Below, piece by piece: positions 27,983 to 36,824 of a stretch of DNA of 64,000 bases (position 1 is its first letter; every line of letters begins with the position of its first letter). This DNA is from an uncultured Marinobacter sp. GTDB taxonomy: Bacteria > Pseudomonadota > Gammaproteobacteria > Pseudomonadales > Oleiphilaceae. The stretch is from the NCBI RefSeq assembly GCF_913055835.1, contig NZ_CAJXKQ010000002.1, positions 62,001-126,000 of the forward strand. Reading direction: 5' to 3'. Under the pieces are notes generated by a model. That model saw only the letters and a program-made list of their open reading frames with translations. It was not told the DNA's origin and made no database searches. A program made the position numbers and the translations under genes.

Positions 27983-28948
27983 ATGAGCATTCGGTTTCGC
28001 AAATACAGCTGGCAGCTGGCTCCGGGATCCATCCGCGATATTCGCGAGCGGGTGTTCATTGAGGAACAGAGAGTCCCGCCGGAACTGGAATGGGATGAAA
28101 CCGACGAAATTGCCGACCATTACCTCGCAGTGCTACCGGACAACACCCCCGCAGGCGTCGCCCGCCTGTTTTCAACCCTGGAAGAAACGGGCCACATTGG
28201 CCGCATGGCGATACTGCCCCAGTATCGTGGACAGGGTATCGGCGAAGCACTGCTGAGGCACCTGATTGCAGAATCCGCCGACCGGTTTTCCGAGCTCAGG
28301 CTGTCTGCCCAGGAGCATGCCATTCCCTTCTACCAGCGTTCAGGCTTCCATGTCTGTTCGGGCGTTTATGACGACGCCGGCATTCCCCACTTTGACATGC
28401 GCTGCCTGGCACCGGACCTTGCCGCCGAGCGCCTCAAAGACAAAGACCAGCCGATGATTCTGGGCAGCGACACGGGCTCCTGGCTGTTTGATACCGAGGC
28501 CAGACTTCTGGGGCTGATGGATTCGGTGGTTGGGCAGGCTGGCCAGCGCATCTGGCTGTATGACCGGCTACTTGAACATGACCTTTACGACAGGCACCGA
28601 TTCCGGGAGCTGATCTCCTCCCTTGCCCGTCGGCACCGGCTCAGTGAGGTCAGGTTGCTCATCCATGACGACAAACCCCTGGTGAAACGTCGCCACGCGC
28701 TTGTCGAGCTTATGCGCCGACTGCCGAGCCGCATGGAGCTTCGACTGGTAAACGAGGACTATCCGGTTGAAGATCAGCCGTTCATTATCGCTGACCGCGA
28801 AGGCGTGGTTTACCGGCACGACTTCTACAAACCTGAAGGTTTTGCCAAGTTCTCGGATGGCGGTCGGGTAAAACTGCTGTCTGAAAGTTTCCAGCGTATG
28901 TGGGATGCGGCGCGCCCTTCCCTGGAACTCCGGGACCTACCGCTCTGA
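27983..28948 (+). CDS. GNAT acetyltransferase with C-terminal extra domain
   Basis: The 321-aa protein has an N-terminal GNAT domain of about 145 residues. Motif A is visible as HIGRMAILPQYRGQGIGEALLRHLIAE, followed by LSAQEHAIPFYQRSGFHV. The rest (about residues 155-315) is a separate domain with IWLYDRLLEHDLYD and EVRLLIHDDKPLVKRRHALVEL. It resembles the C-terminal domain of GNAT-DUF7931-type proteins in Pseudomonas and Marinobacter. The substrate is unknown. It follows roxA by 5 bp. Its 3' end overlaps that of the convergent LysR gene by 12 bp. Confidence 0.82.
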   Translation: MSIRFRKYSWQLAPGSIRDIRERVFIEEQRVPPELEWDETDEIADHYLAVLPDNTPAGVARLFSTLEETGHIGRMAILPQYRGQGIGEALLRHLIAESADRFSELRLSAQEHAIPFYQRSGFHVCSGVYDDAGIPHFDMRCLAPDLAAERLKDKDQPMILGSDTGSWLFDTEARLLGLMDSVVGQAGQRIWLYDRLLEHDLYDRHRFRELISSLARRHRLSEVRLLIHDDKPLVKRRHALVELMRRLPSRMELRLVNEDYPVEDQPFIIADREGVVYRHDFYKPEGFAKFSDGGRVKLLSESFQRMWDAARPSLELRDLPL

Positions 28949-29947
28949 GTGATGCGCCTGGGGCGAGTCCGGCGCTTCAAACCTGGCTCCGAAAGGAGCA
29001 AACTCGGCATCCACCTCAGTCGCCACCTCGGCGATCAGTTTACGTAGCCACTGGTGGTCGGCGTTGTGCTGCAGCAACGGGCTCCAGGCCATTTTCAGTT
29101 CGAACGGAGGAATCTCGAAAGGAGGCACCTTCACGACCAGATTCGGATTGTCTTTCTGAAGCCAGGCAGCCCGGGATGGCAGGGTGGCAATCAGATCGTG
29201 CTGCTCGGCCAGCAACATCGCCACCTGGTAATGCCGGGTAAATACCGAAATCTGGCGTTTACGGCCCATTCTCGACAGCGCTTCGTCTACCCAGCCCAGA
29301 CGCTGGACATCCTTGGGGTTCACACCCACACCAACACCAAACCCGGTCTTGCTGACCCAGATATGGCTGGCATCCAGATAGGTATCCAGGGTAAAGGGCT
29401 CTTTCAGCACCGGGTTCCGGGCATTCATAAGACAGGCAAAATACTCGGTCCAGAGGGTCTTCTGGTGAAAAGACTGGGGGATCTTGTCGAACCGGTTGAT
29501 GGCCATGTCGAGCCGGCCCTGTTCCACATCCAGAAAGCTGACATCGCTGGGGGTGAGCACGTCCAGGGTGACATGGGGCGCTTCCTGACGAATCCGTCGC
29601 AGAACCCGGGGCATCAGACAGGATTCGGCGTAATCACTGGCCATAATCCGGAACACACGCTGGCTTTCCAACGCCGAAAACGGTGTCTTCTCCTGCACTG
29701 CCTGTTCAATATCCGACAGAATTCCCCGTACCAGCGGCTGCAGTTCCCGGGCACGCTCAGTGGCCGTCATGCCTTCACTGGTTCGCACCAGCAGCGGGTC
29801 ACTGAACAGGTCGCGCAACCGCTTAAGGCCGTTACTCATGGCGGGCTGGGTGATACCCAGGTGGTTGGCGGCCTTGGTAACGTTCCGCTCGCGCAACAAC
29901 ACATCCAGGTAAACGAGCAGATTCAAGTCAACACGGGAAATATCCAC
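28937..29947 (-). CDS. LysR family transcriptional regulator
   Basis: The 336-aa protein has an N-terminal winged helix-turn-helix (VDLNLLVYLDVLLRERNVTKAA, then HLGITQPAMSNGLKRLRDLF, residues 6-50) and a C-terminal periplasmic-binding-like effector domain. The ARELQPLVRGIL linker is typical of the NodD/LeuO/PcaR branch of LysR. Target and effector are unknown. LysR genes often control their divergent neighbour, here the membrane protein gene at 30183. The start is GTG at 29947. Confidence 0.9.
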   Translation of the reverse strand: MDISRVDLNLLVYLDVLLRERNVTKAANHLGITQPAMSNGLKRLRDLFSDPLLVRTSEGMTATERARELQPLVRGILSDIEQAVQEKTPFSALESQRVFRIMASDYAESCLMPRVLRRIRQEAPHVTLDVLTPSDVSFLDVEQGRLDMAINRFDKIPQSFHQKTLWTEYFACLMNARNPVLKEPFTLDTYLDASHIWVSKTGFGVGVGVNPKDVQRLGWVDEALSRMGRKRQISVFTRHYQVAMLLAEQHDLIATLPSRAAWLQKDNPNLVVKVPPFEIPPFELKMAWSPLLQHNADHQWLRKLIAEVATEVDAEFAPFGARFEAPDSPQAHHSER

Positions 29948-30082
29948 AAAAACTCCGAAACGCCAGAAAAACGGGAAAAACCGGGCTCATTCATTAAAAC
30001 AATATACAGGATACAAAGGATTCACGTAATCAATCCGGGACACGAACTTTCACATTTGAAAACGGATCTCGGGCGGGATTTC

Positions 30083-30091
30083 TGCTAGTCT
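30083..30091 (+). promoter_or_regulatory. Possible extended -10 promoter before 30183
   Basis: TGCTAGTCT (30083-30091) fits an extended -10 element about 92 bp before the membrane-protein gene. It is nearly the same string as at 12461-12469. No good -35 is found at 16-18 bp. The surrounding divergent region (29948-30182) holds no gene. Confidence 0.28.
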
Positions 30092-30182
30092 TCCGGATAC
30101 TTGCTGAATAATATCGGTATTTTGAGGCCGGTTCACAGACCCGCCATCATTTGATCCTGAAGCCGGAGTCGTTACTGACAAA

Positions 30183-30950
30183 ATGGATACCACTACGATC
30201 GTCCTTCTGTTGGCGGCCATCGTTACCGTCTCGATTGTCATTATTGTGCTCAGCCAGATGCGCGAGCGTGCCCGTATAGAACGGGCACGCAAGATTACAG
30301 CCCAGGAAGACGCCTACAACAGGGCCAATCGGCTGCTGACCGAAATTCCCGGCCAATACCTGACGGCCGACCTGAAACTGCTCCTGATCAAACGCATGGA
30401 AGAAGCCTGTGCCGAGCTTGCCGGCCTTAAATCCAACCTGCCGGTCAAGGATTGGCAGAATGCTGCTGCCGAGCTGAAAACCCAGATCATCGAGAAGCGC
30501 GACACCACCACTCCGGTGAAGATTGATTCCGCCGAAAAATCCAATTACGTCAAGGAATTGCTTCAGAATCTGTTCAAGATGATCGAAGCCATGCACAAGA
30601 GTGGCCGGATTGACGCGGCCACGGCCAAGAAAAACCTCAAGTATGTGCTCTTCCTGGTCCACAAGACCCACGCCGACCTGCATGTGTTTCAGGCCCGCGA
30701 CTACGTGCGCCAGAACCAGTTTCGCAAGGCCATCCATGCTTACCACCTTGCCAGTACTGAAATGGGCAAATCCCGAGACAATCCTCTCGCCATGAAAGCG
30801 GTCAAGAGTTTTCGCACCCGTATCAAGGAACTGGAGGCGCTGAGCGCAGAGGGCAAGGAAAGCCCGCAGGGTGAATCCAAGCTGGACAGGGAATGGGATA
30901 CTTTTCTCCACGACGATGAGTGGAAGAAAAAAGCCGATTACGACGACTGA
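30183..30950 (+). CDS. Membrane-anchored helical protein of unknown function
   Basis: The 255-aa product has one N-terminal membrane segment (residues 4-24, TTIVLLLAAIVTVSIVIIVL) followed by RERARIERAR and a long, soluble, mostly helical part that probably faces the cytoplasm. Sequence such as NYVKELLQNLFKMIEAMHKS and RQNQFRKAIHAYHLASTEM suggests TPR-like helices. I do not recognise a named family. It precedes the hybrid kinase gene on the same strand. The kinase frame opens before this gene ends, so the two are probably co-transcribed and may be functionally linked. Confidence 0.7.
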   Translation: MDTTTIVLLLAAIVTVSIVIIVLSQMRERARIERARKITAQEDAYNRANRLLTEIPGQYLTADLKLLLIKRMEEACAELAGLKSNLPVKDWQNAAAELKTQIIEKRDTTTPVKIDSAEKSNYVKELLQNLFKMIEAMHKSGRIDAATAKKNLKYVLFLVHKTHADLHVFQARDYVRQNQFRKAIHAYHLASTEMGKSRDNPLAMKAVKSFRTRIKELEALSAEGKESPQGESKLDREWDTFLHDDEWKKKADYDD

Positions 30951-31003
30951 AGGCACAAAGCGGGTCACCATTGCGGACCCGCCAACAGGGACAGTTCAAA
31001 CCC

Positions 31004-33352
31004 GTGAGCAAGGGCTTCAAACAACGACTTTCCTATCGACTGACCCGGGACACGGTACTGGTTGCCATGGCCCTCGGGCTGGTGCTGAATGTTGTCCAGA
31101 TCACCCTGGACTACTTCAGCGCGAAAGAGTCCATGGAAAAGGAAATCCACGCGCTGATCGATATCAGCAACAGCCCTGCATCCCAGATTGCCTATAACAT
31201 TGATGTCCGCCTGGCGGAGGAATTACTCGATGGCCTGCTTCGCCATCCCGCCACCATCGACGCTCGGATCACGGACAACGACGACGAAACCATGGCTGCA
31301 GCCAGCAAAAGCAGCCCGGTGTCGCCCTACCGATGGGTCAGTGATCTGCTGTTTGGCTCCGACCGTGTTTTCCGTCAGGAATTACAGGTTCCCCAGTTAG
31401 AGGATCTGCCACTCGGGCACCTGATCGTCACCATTGATACCTATCACTATGGTGCACTGTTTCTTCAGAGGGCCGGCTACACGCTGATCAGCGGCCTGCT
31501 GAAAAGTCTGATCCTGTCTGCGGCATTGCTGGCCATCTTCTATTTCGTTCTTACCCGTCCCATGCTCAACGTGATCAGCGCTCTTAGCCAGGTTCGGGCC
31601 AGCTCTCCGGAAAAAGTCAGACTTCCAATCCCGGCAAACCACCGGGAGGATGAGATCGGAACCATGGTTGGCATTATCAACCAGCATCTCGAGACCATTG
31701 ATTCGAGCCTGGCCCAGCTACGGCACGCCGAAAGCGCCATGAAGAACTATTCCACTCATCTTGAACAGGAAGTGGAGGATCGTACCCGGGAAATCTCCGA
31801 AAAGAACGAGGCCCTGCAACGGGGTAACCGCGCCCTGGTGAAAGCCAAGGAAGATGCAGTTCGCCGGGCACGGGCAAGAGCCAACTTTCTGGCCAGCATG
31901 AGCCATGAAATCCGCACCCCTCTCAATGGCGTTCTGGGCATGCTCGGCCTGGCACTGGAGGGTGAACTGGACCCGGCCCAACGCAATCGCATGGAAATTG
32001 CCCTCAATGCCGGCGAGAGCCTCCTCGGGCTACTCAACGACATTCTGGACATTTCCAAAGTGGAAGCCGGCAAACTCAGTCTGGAGAACATCCCGTTCAG
32101 CGTTCGGCATCTGATAGAGGAATGCGCAACACTCCACGCCCAGCAGGCGCGCCGGAAGCATATTCACCTGATTACCGAGGTCGATCCTGATCTGCCTGAG
32201 AAATTCCTCGGAGATCCGACACGGGTGCGCCAGGTGCTCAACAACCTGCTGAGCAACGCCATCAAATTCACCGATGAGGGCAGCGTCAGGATTCGGGCAG
32301 CCTATTCCGGGGGCAGCTTGCGAATCGACGTGGTAGACACCGGGATCGGGATGTCCAATGAAGGACTGCACCGGATATTCTCGCCTTTTTCCCAGGCGGA
32401 CGCGGATACCACCCGCCTGTATGGCGGCACGGGCCTTGGCCTGACCCTTTGCCGTCAACTGGTGGAACGAATGCATGGCCAGATCCTGGTGGACTCCCGG
32501 GAGGGCAGCGGGACTCACTTCACCGTTACCCTGCCCTTGCCAATTCAACAGACTGACGCAGAGCAGGAGCTTCCGAAAGTAGACTCCCGGCTAAAAGACG
32601 TTGGCATTGCCATGGCCATCCCGGCGGATAACCCCTATCGCTCCGCGATCGAGGCCCAGCTTCGCAAGTGGGGCATTCCGATCCGTGGAGCGAGCCGGCA
32701 TCCGGAGGGAATTCTCCTGGCGCTGGCCGGCGCCGAGGATAAGGAAACCCTGGAATTTGCTGCCGATTGGCAAGGCGCCGGCGTTATTCTTGCCGACTCT
32801 ACCGGGACCCTGCCACCGGGCAAGGGGCATCATCAGCTACTGTCACTGCCATTGCGACGGGACGAATTGCTTCGCTGCCTTGGCCGCGCTGCAGGCCTGG
32901 TTTCCTCCCAAGACCAGTTGGCCCCGGCCACTGAAACAACGGAGCCGACCGTTACGGAACCAGCCCTCTCGATCCTTCTGGTTGAGGATAATCAGGTAAA
33001 CCAACTGGTAGCCAGTAGCCTGTTAAAAAGACTGGGGCACCGTACGGACCATGCCGAGAACGGCCTTAAAGCCATACAGGCCCTGGAACAGAATCACTAC
33101 GACCTGGTGCTGATGGATTGCCAGATGCCTGTGATGGATGGCTATGAGGCAACGCAGAGGATCCGCCAGAACCCGGAATGGAAACACCTGCCCATCATTG
33201 CGGTTACGGCCAATGTGATGCAGGGCGATCGCGAAGACTGCCTTGCCTCGGGCATGAACGACTACATAACCAAGCCGTACAAGCGAGACGAACTACGGTC
33301 AGTGATTGAACGCTGGCGCCCCTCTGCCCCTCCCGAGGGTTCAAGCCGTTAG
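31004..33352 (+). CDS. Hybrid sensor histidine kinase/response regulator
   Basis: With the GTG start at 31004 the protein has 782 residues. Membrane helix 1 is about residues 16-38 and helix 2 about 159-183, with a periplasmic sensor domain of about 120 residues between them. A HAMP-like linker, a coiled coil and HisKA follow, with His301 in MSHEIRTPLNG. HATPase has NLLSNAIKF, DTGIGMS and GTGLGLTLCRQL. A C-terminal receiver domain has phospho-acceptor Asp705 (LVLMDCQMPVMDG). No separate regulator or Hpt gene is adjacent. An in-frame GTG at 30920, inside the previous gene, is an alternative start; neither has a strong ribosome-binding site. Confidence 0.88.
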   Translation: MSKGFKQRLSYRLTRDTVLVAMALGLVLNVVQITLDYFSAKESMEKEIHALIDISNSPASQIAYNIDVRLAEELLDGLLRHPATIDARITDNDDETMAAASKSSPVSPYRWVSDLLFGSDRVFRQELQVPQLEDLPLGHLIVTIDTYHYGALFLQRAGYTLISGLLKSLILSAALLAIFYFVLTRPMLNVISALSQVRASSPEKVRLPIPANHREDEIGTMVGIINQHLETIDSSLAQLRHAESAMKNYSTHLEQEVEDRTREISEKNEALQRGNRALVKAKEDAVRRARARANFLASMSHEIRTPLNGVLGMLGLALEGELDPAQRNRMEIALNAGESLLGLLNDILDISKVEAGKLSLENIPFSVRHLIEECATLHAQQARRKHIHLITEVDPDLPEKFLGDPTRVRQVLNNLLSNAIKFTDEGSVRIRAAYSGGSLRIDVVDTGIGMSNEGLHRIFSPFSQADADTTRLYGGTGLGLTLCRQLVERMHGQILVDSREGSGTHFTVTLPLPIQQTDAEQELPKVDSRLKDVGIAMAIPADNPYRSAIEAQLRKWGIPIRGASRHPEGILLALAGAEDKETLEFAADWQGAGVILADSTGTLPPGKGHHQLLSLPLRRDELLRCLGRAAGLVSSQDQLAPATETTEPTVTEPALSILLVEDNQVNQLVASSLLKRLGHRTDHAENGLKAIQALEQNHYDLVLMDCQMPVMDGYEATQRIRQNPEWKHLPIIAVTANVMQGDREDCLASGMNDYITKPYKRDELRSVIERWRPSAPPEGSSR

Positions 33353-33832
33353 CAGCTTTTCGATGTCGGCCCGGATATCTTCAGGTTTTGTGGTGGGCGG
33401 ATAGCGGCGAACAACCTTGCCATCGGGCCCGACCAGAAATTTGGTGAAGTTCCACTTCACCTTTTCAGACCCCATAAGCCCTTTGGCTTCCCGCTTGAGA
33501 AAACGGAATAGCGGATGAGCGCCATCGCCATTGACGTCAATCTTGGAGAACATGGGGAAATCGACACCGTAGTTCAGGCTGCAGAACTGGCTAATTGCAT
33601 CCTCGTCGCCCGGATCCTGGTTCAGGAACTGGTTGCAGGGAAAGCCCAGTACCTCAAAACCCTTATCGCCCAACTCCGTGTGAAGGGACTGCAGGCCCTC
33701 GAACTGTGGCGTAAAACCGCATTTGCTGGCGGTATTCACGATCAGAAGCACCTTGCCCTGGTACTCTGCCATGCTTCTCTCGTTACCCTTGATATCCTGG
33801 ACCGTGAAATCGTAGATCGTCTCGCCTGCCAT
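33341..33832 (-). CDS. Glutathione peroxidase family protein (Cys type)
   Basis: The 163-aa protein has the active-site region VNTASKCGFTPQFEGLQSL with Cys in place of selenocysteine, the Gln in LGFPCNQFLNQDPG, and WNFTKFLVGPDGKVVRRYPP. This is the BtuE-type thiol peroxidase layout; such bacterial enzymes often use thioredoxin as reductant. The ATG at 33832 follows GGAGAGG. The frame is open for 31 more codons, but these are not family-like. The 3' end overlaps that of the kinase gene by 12 bp in convergent orientation. Confidence 0.92.
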   Translation of the reverse strand: MAGETIYDFTVQDIKGNERSMAEYQGKVLLIVNTASKCGFTPQFEGLQSLHTELGDKGFEVLGFPCNQFLNQDPGDEDAISQFCSLNYGVDFPMFSKIDVNGDGAHPLFRFLKREAKGLMGSEKVKWNFTKFLVGPDGKVVRRYPPTTKPEDIRADIEKLLTA

Positions 33833-33995
33833 AAACCTCTCCATTTGGTGTTTTGCGTTCTTCTGGAACCATTGTTCACAACACGGAAGAAAAAACCATG
33901 GCAAGGCAGGCTGTACGGGGATCATTTTTAAAAACCGGTTCAGGTTTGTGAGCTAAATCTGCCTTATCACGACACAATTCATCATAATTCCCCTG

Positions 33996-34023
33996 TTGCC
34001 GCTGGCCCTCGCTCCGCTAGAAT
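33996..34023 (+). promoter_or_regulatory. Candidate promoter of the aminotransferase gene
   Basis: TTGCCG (33996-34001) and TAGAAT (34018-34023) are separated by 16 bp, ending 61 bp before the start codon at 34085. An AAGAAGGA ribosome-binding site lies further down. Confidence 0.42.
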
Positions 34024-34084
34024 AAAGGCCTGTCGTGTCGGCAGGTGCCATTTACCGATCTCAAAAGAAGGACGTCCGGGTCTT

Positions 34085-35299
34085 ATGCAGAACTACTACA
34101 AATCCGCCAAGCTGGATAACGTGTGTTATGAAATCCGTGGCGTAGTTCTGCGGGAAGCGCGTCGACTCGAAGAGGAGGGGCATCGGGTACTCAAGCTCAA
34201 CATAGGCAACCCCGCCGCCTTCGAGCTGGATGTCCCGGAAGAGATTCAGCAGGACGTCATCTACAACATGCACCTGGCCCAGGGCTATGTGGAATCGAAA
34301 GGGCTGTTCTCAGCCCGCAAGGCGGTCATGCACTACTGCCAGCAACGAGGCATCGACAAGGTCGATATTGACGACATCTTTCTGGGCAATGGTGTCAGCG
34401 AGCTGATTGTCATGACCATGCAGGCTATGTTGAACACCGGTGACGAGGTGTTGATCCCGGCCCCTGACTACCCGCTCTGGACCGCTGCCGTTACACTTTC
34501 CAGCGGCAAGCCCGTGCACTATCGCTGTGACGAGCAGCAGGACTGGTTTCCAGATATCGACGATATCCGCAAGAAAATTACCCGTCGTACCCGGGCCATT
34601 GTGCTGATCAACCCCAACAATCCGACCGGGGCCGTGTATTCGAAAGAGCTTCTGGAACAGGTCATCGAGCTGGCCCGCAAGCACAATCTGATCGTCCTGT
34701 CCGACGAGATTTACGACAAGATTCTTTACGACGGCACCCAGCACATTTCCACCGCCTCATTGGCAGACGATGTGCTTTTCTTCACCTACAACGGTCTGTC
34801 CAAGAACTATCGGGCAGCGGGTTACCGCTCCGGCTGGATGATTGTCAGTGGTGCCAAGCATCGGGCAAAGGATCTGATTGAGGGCATTGAAATGCTCTCC
34901 AACATGCGACTCTGCGCCAATGTTCCCGCTCAACTGGCCATCCAGACAGCGCTTGGTGGCTATCAGTCCATCAACGATCTGGTTGCACCAAACGGGCGCC
35001 TGTATGAGCAACGGGAAACCGCCTGGCGAATGCTCAACGACATCCCCGGGGTCAGCTGCGTTAAACCTCAGGGCGCGTTATACCTTTTCCCGAAACTGGA
35101 TCCGAAGCGTTTTCCCATCGTCAATGATGAAAAACTGGTTCTGGACCTCCTGCTGCAGGAGAAAATCCTGCTTGTACAGGGATCGGCCTTCAACATTGAT
35201 GACAAACAGCACCTGAGAGTGGTTTTCCTGCCACGGGAAGACACCCTGGAGGACGCCATGGGCCGGCTCGGGAACTTCCTTGGCCAATACCAGCAATAA
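34085..35299 (+). CDS. alaA: Pyridoxal phosphate-dependent aminotransferase, AlaA type
   Basis: The 404-aa class I/II aminotransferase closely resembles E. coli AlaA, which makes alanine from pyruvate with glutamate. It begins with SAKLDNVCYEIRGVVLREARRL, has the NPNNPTGAVY motif, and the PLP-Lys in TYNGLSKNYRAAGYRSGW. The RxxFxLP-type substrate-binding Arg is in LRVVFLP near the C-terminus. It has its own promoter-like element. Substrate assignment is from family resemblance. Confidence 0.9.
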   Translation: MQNYYKSAKLDNVCYEIRGVVLREARRLEEEGHRVLKLNIGNPAAFELDVPEEIQQDVIYNMHLAQGYVESKGLFSARKAVMHYCQQRGIDKVDIDDIFLGNGVSELIVMTMQAMLNTGDEVLIPAPDYPLWTAAVTLSSGKPVHYRCDEQQDWFPDIDDIRKKITRRTRAIVLINPNNPTGAVYSKELLEQVIELARKHNLIVLSDEIYDKILYDGTQHISTASLADDVLFFTYNGLSKNYRAAGYRSGWMIVSGAKHRAKDLIEGIEMLSNMRLCANVPAQLAIQTALGGYQSINDLVAPNGRLYEQRETAWRMLNDIPGVSCVKPQGALYLFPKLDPKRFPIVNDEKLVLDLLLQEKILLVQGSAFNIDDKQHLRVVFLPREDTLEDAMGRLGNFLGQYQQ

Positions 35300-35310
35300 C
35301 GGGGCAAACC

Positions 35311-35781
35311 ATGGCAGATATCCATGTTGAAGAATTCTACAAGGATGCGGCAATTGCTCTGGTACAGTTGTACGGCGCGTTCCCGCGCCGGATAAACCTG
35401 TTCGTCGAGGACATAGCCGGTCCGGATGAGCCGGACGAGTTCGGGCTTCACAGCAAGCGACATATGGCCTGTTTCGGCGCCCTGCTCTGGCTTTCAGAGG
35501 AAGGCCTGCTCAGGTATATCGATACTATTCGCCAGGAGGCACTGGATCAGGCTGTGCTGACCCGGGACGCATTTATCCGTCTGAGTTCTCCCGCCCCGCA
35601 GGCTTTGGCCAGGGAGTTCGGCATTCCCGAAGAAGGCTCGGCCAGTTCCCTGCCCCCTTCCGTGAAAGATGATCTCTCCACCCATATTCACCTGATTCGA
35701 ACTGCGCTGCGCAGCGGTAACTCCGCCCGAATCAGCCAGATCATGCAGACGACCTTCTTCGCGGATCGCGGCGATTATTAA
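35311..35781 (+). CDS. Conserved protein of unknown function
   Basis: The 156-aa protein has no signal peptide or membrane helix. Visible segments are EEFYKDAAIALVQLYGAFPRR, FGLHSKRHMACFGALLWLSEEGLL and DDLSTHIHLIRTALRSGNSA. The mix of short helices and the acidic PDEPDEFG turn suggests a small globular or winged-helix-like fold. I do not recognise a named family, though similar genes seem to occur beside htpX in relatives. It starts 11 bp after the aminotransferase stop, so the two form a probable operon. Confidence 0.75.
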   Translation: MADIHVEEFYKDAAIALVQLYGAFPRRINLFVEDIAGPDEPDEFGLHSKRHMACFGALLWLSEEGLLRYIDTIRQEALDQAVLTRDAFIRLSSPAPQALAREFGIPEEGSASSLPPSVKDDLSTHIHLIRTALRSGNSARISQIMQTTFFADRGDY

Positions 35782-35796
35782 ATCACCGTAAGCTCG

Positions 35797-35826
35797 TTGA
35801 TTGATTGAACCGCGGCCGCATATAAC
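35797..35826 (+). promoter_or_regulatory. Candidate htpX promoter
   Basis: TTGATT (35797-35802) and TATAAC (35821-35826) are separated by 18 bp, 50 bp before the htpX start. It looks like a sigma-70 promoter. I found no clear sigma-32 consensus, although htpX is heat-inducible in E. coli. Confidence 0.45.
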
Positions 35827-35876
35827 GGTCTGAATAACGGCTTTATTTTCTGTGACAAACTGATCAGGGAACCAAC

Positions 35877-36758
35877 ATGCGTATTCTGCTGTTTCTGGCA
35901 ACCAACCTTGCTGTAATCCTTGTCGCCAGCTTTACGCTGCGATTGCTGGGCGTGGACAGCTATCTCGCCCAGAATGGTATCCAGTATGGCTCATTGCTGG
36001 CCTTCGCAGCGGTCTTCGGATTCGCCGGCGCCATCGTGTCTCTGCTGATATCCAAGCGAATGGCGAAATGGAGCACCAAAGCCCGGGTCATTGATTCTCC
36101 GAGAACGCCCGCCGAACGCTGGCTGGTGGATACTGTGGCAGAGTTGGCGAAAAACGCCGGCATCGGCATGCCGGAGGTCGCTATTTTCCCGGCGTCCCAA
36201 TCCAATGCCTTCGCAACAGGCTGGAACAAGAACGATGCGCTGGTAGCGGTCAGCGAGGGCCTTCTGCATCGTTTCAACAAGGATGAGATCAGGGCGGTTC
36301 TCGGCCACGAAATCGGCCACGTTGCCAATGGCGACATGGTGACACTGGCCTTGATTCAGGGGGTGGTGAATACGTTTGTCATCTTCGCATCCCGGGTCAT
36401 CGGCTCCTTTGTCGACCGGGTAATATTCAAGAATGAAAGCGGTCATGGGCTCGGTTTTTTCGCCGTCAGCATCGTTGCCGAAATCGTTCTGGGTATTCTT
36501 GCCAGCACCATTGTGTTCTGGTTCTCCCGCCGCCGGGAGTTCCGGGCGGATATTGCCGGTGCACAGCTGGCCGGTCGTGCGGCAATGATCAGCGCCCTGG
36601 CGAGGCTGAGGCAGGAAAGCGAGGTGCCGGACCAGATGCCCGACAGCCTCCAGGCATTCGGCATTAACCGGGGCGCCCGGGGTGGGCTGAGCGCCCTGTT
36701 CATGACCCACCCACCCTTGGAAGACCGGATACAGGCGTTGCAGAGCGCCAAGCTGTAA
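35877..36758 (+). CDS. htpX: Membrane protease HtpX
   Basis: HtpX is a zinc metalloprotease of the inner membrane (M48 family) involved in membrane-protein quality control. The 293-aa protein has two N-terminal helices (residues 3-25 and 36-56), the HExxH zinc motif in [18 protein letters not shown] (about residues 139-156), two more helices, and the third ligand Glu in [18 protein letters not shown]. It ends with [16 protein letters not shown] strong terminator follows immediately. Confidence 0.95.
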   Translation: MRILLFLATNLAVILVASFTLRLLGVDSYLAQNGIQYGSLLAFAAVFGFAGAIVSLLISKRMAKWSTKARVIDSPRTPAERWLVDTVAELAKNAGIGMPEVAIFPASQSNAFATGWNKNDALVAVSEGLLHRFNKDEIRAVLGHEIGHVANGDMVTLALIQGVVNTFVIFASRVIGSFVDRVIFKNESGHGLGFFAVSIVAEIVLGILASTIVFWFSRRREFRADIAGAQLAGRAAMISALARLRQESEVPDQMPDSLQAFGINRGARGGLSALFMTHPPLEDRIQALQSAKL

Positions 36759-36763
36759 TAGAA

Positions 36764-36796
36764 AAGCCGGCGCCCCGGGGCGCCGGCTTTTTCTTT
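36764..36796. terminator. Bidirectional terminator between htpX and pdxB
   Basis: A perfect 12-bp stem AAAGCCGGCGCC/GGCGCCGGCTTT (36764-36775/36780-36791) with a CCGG loop is followed by TTTCTTT on the plus strand. The minus strand reads TTTTCT after the stem. It lies 5 bp after the htpX stop and 29 bp after the pdxB stop, so it can serve both convergent genes. Confidence 0.9.
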
Positions 36797-36824
36797 GTTC
36801 CCAGCGAGGCCTCAGAGCCTTCGA

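Noticed and set aside
33341..33832. Possible selenocysteine glutathione peroxidase
   Set aside because: The active-site codon is TGC for Cys, with no in-frame TGA or selenocysteine element.
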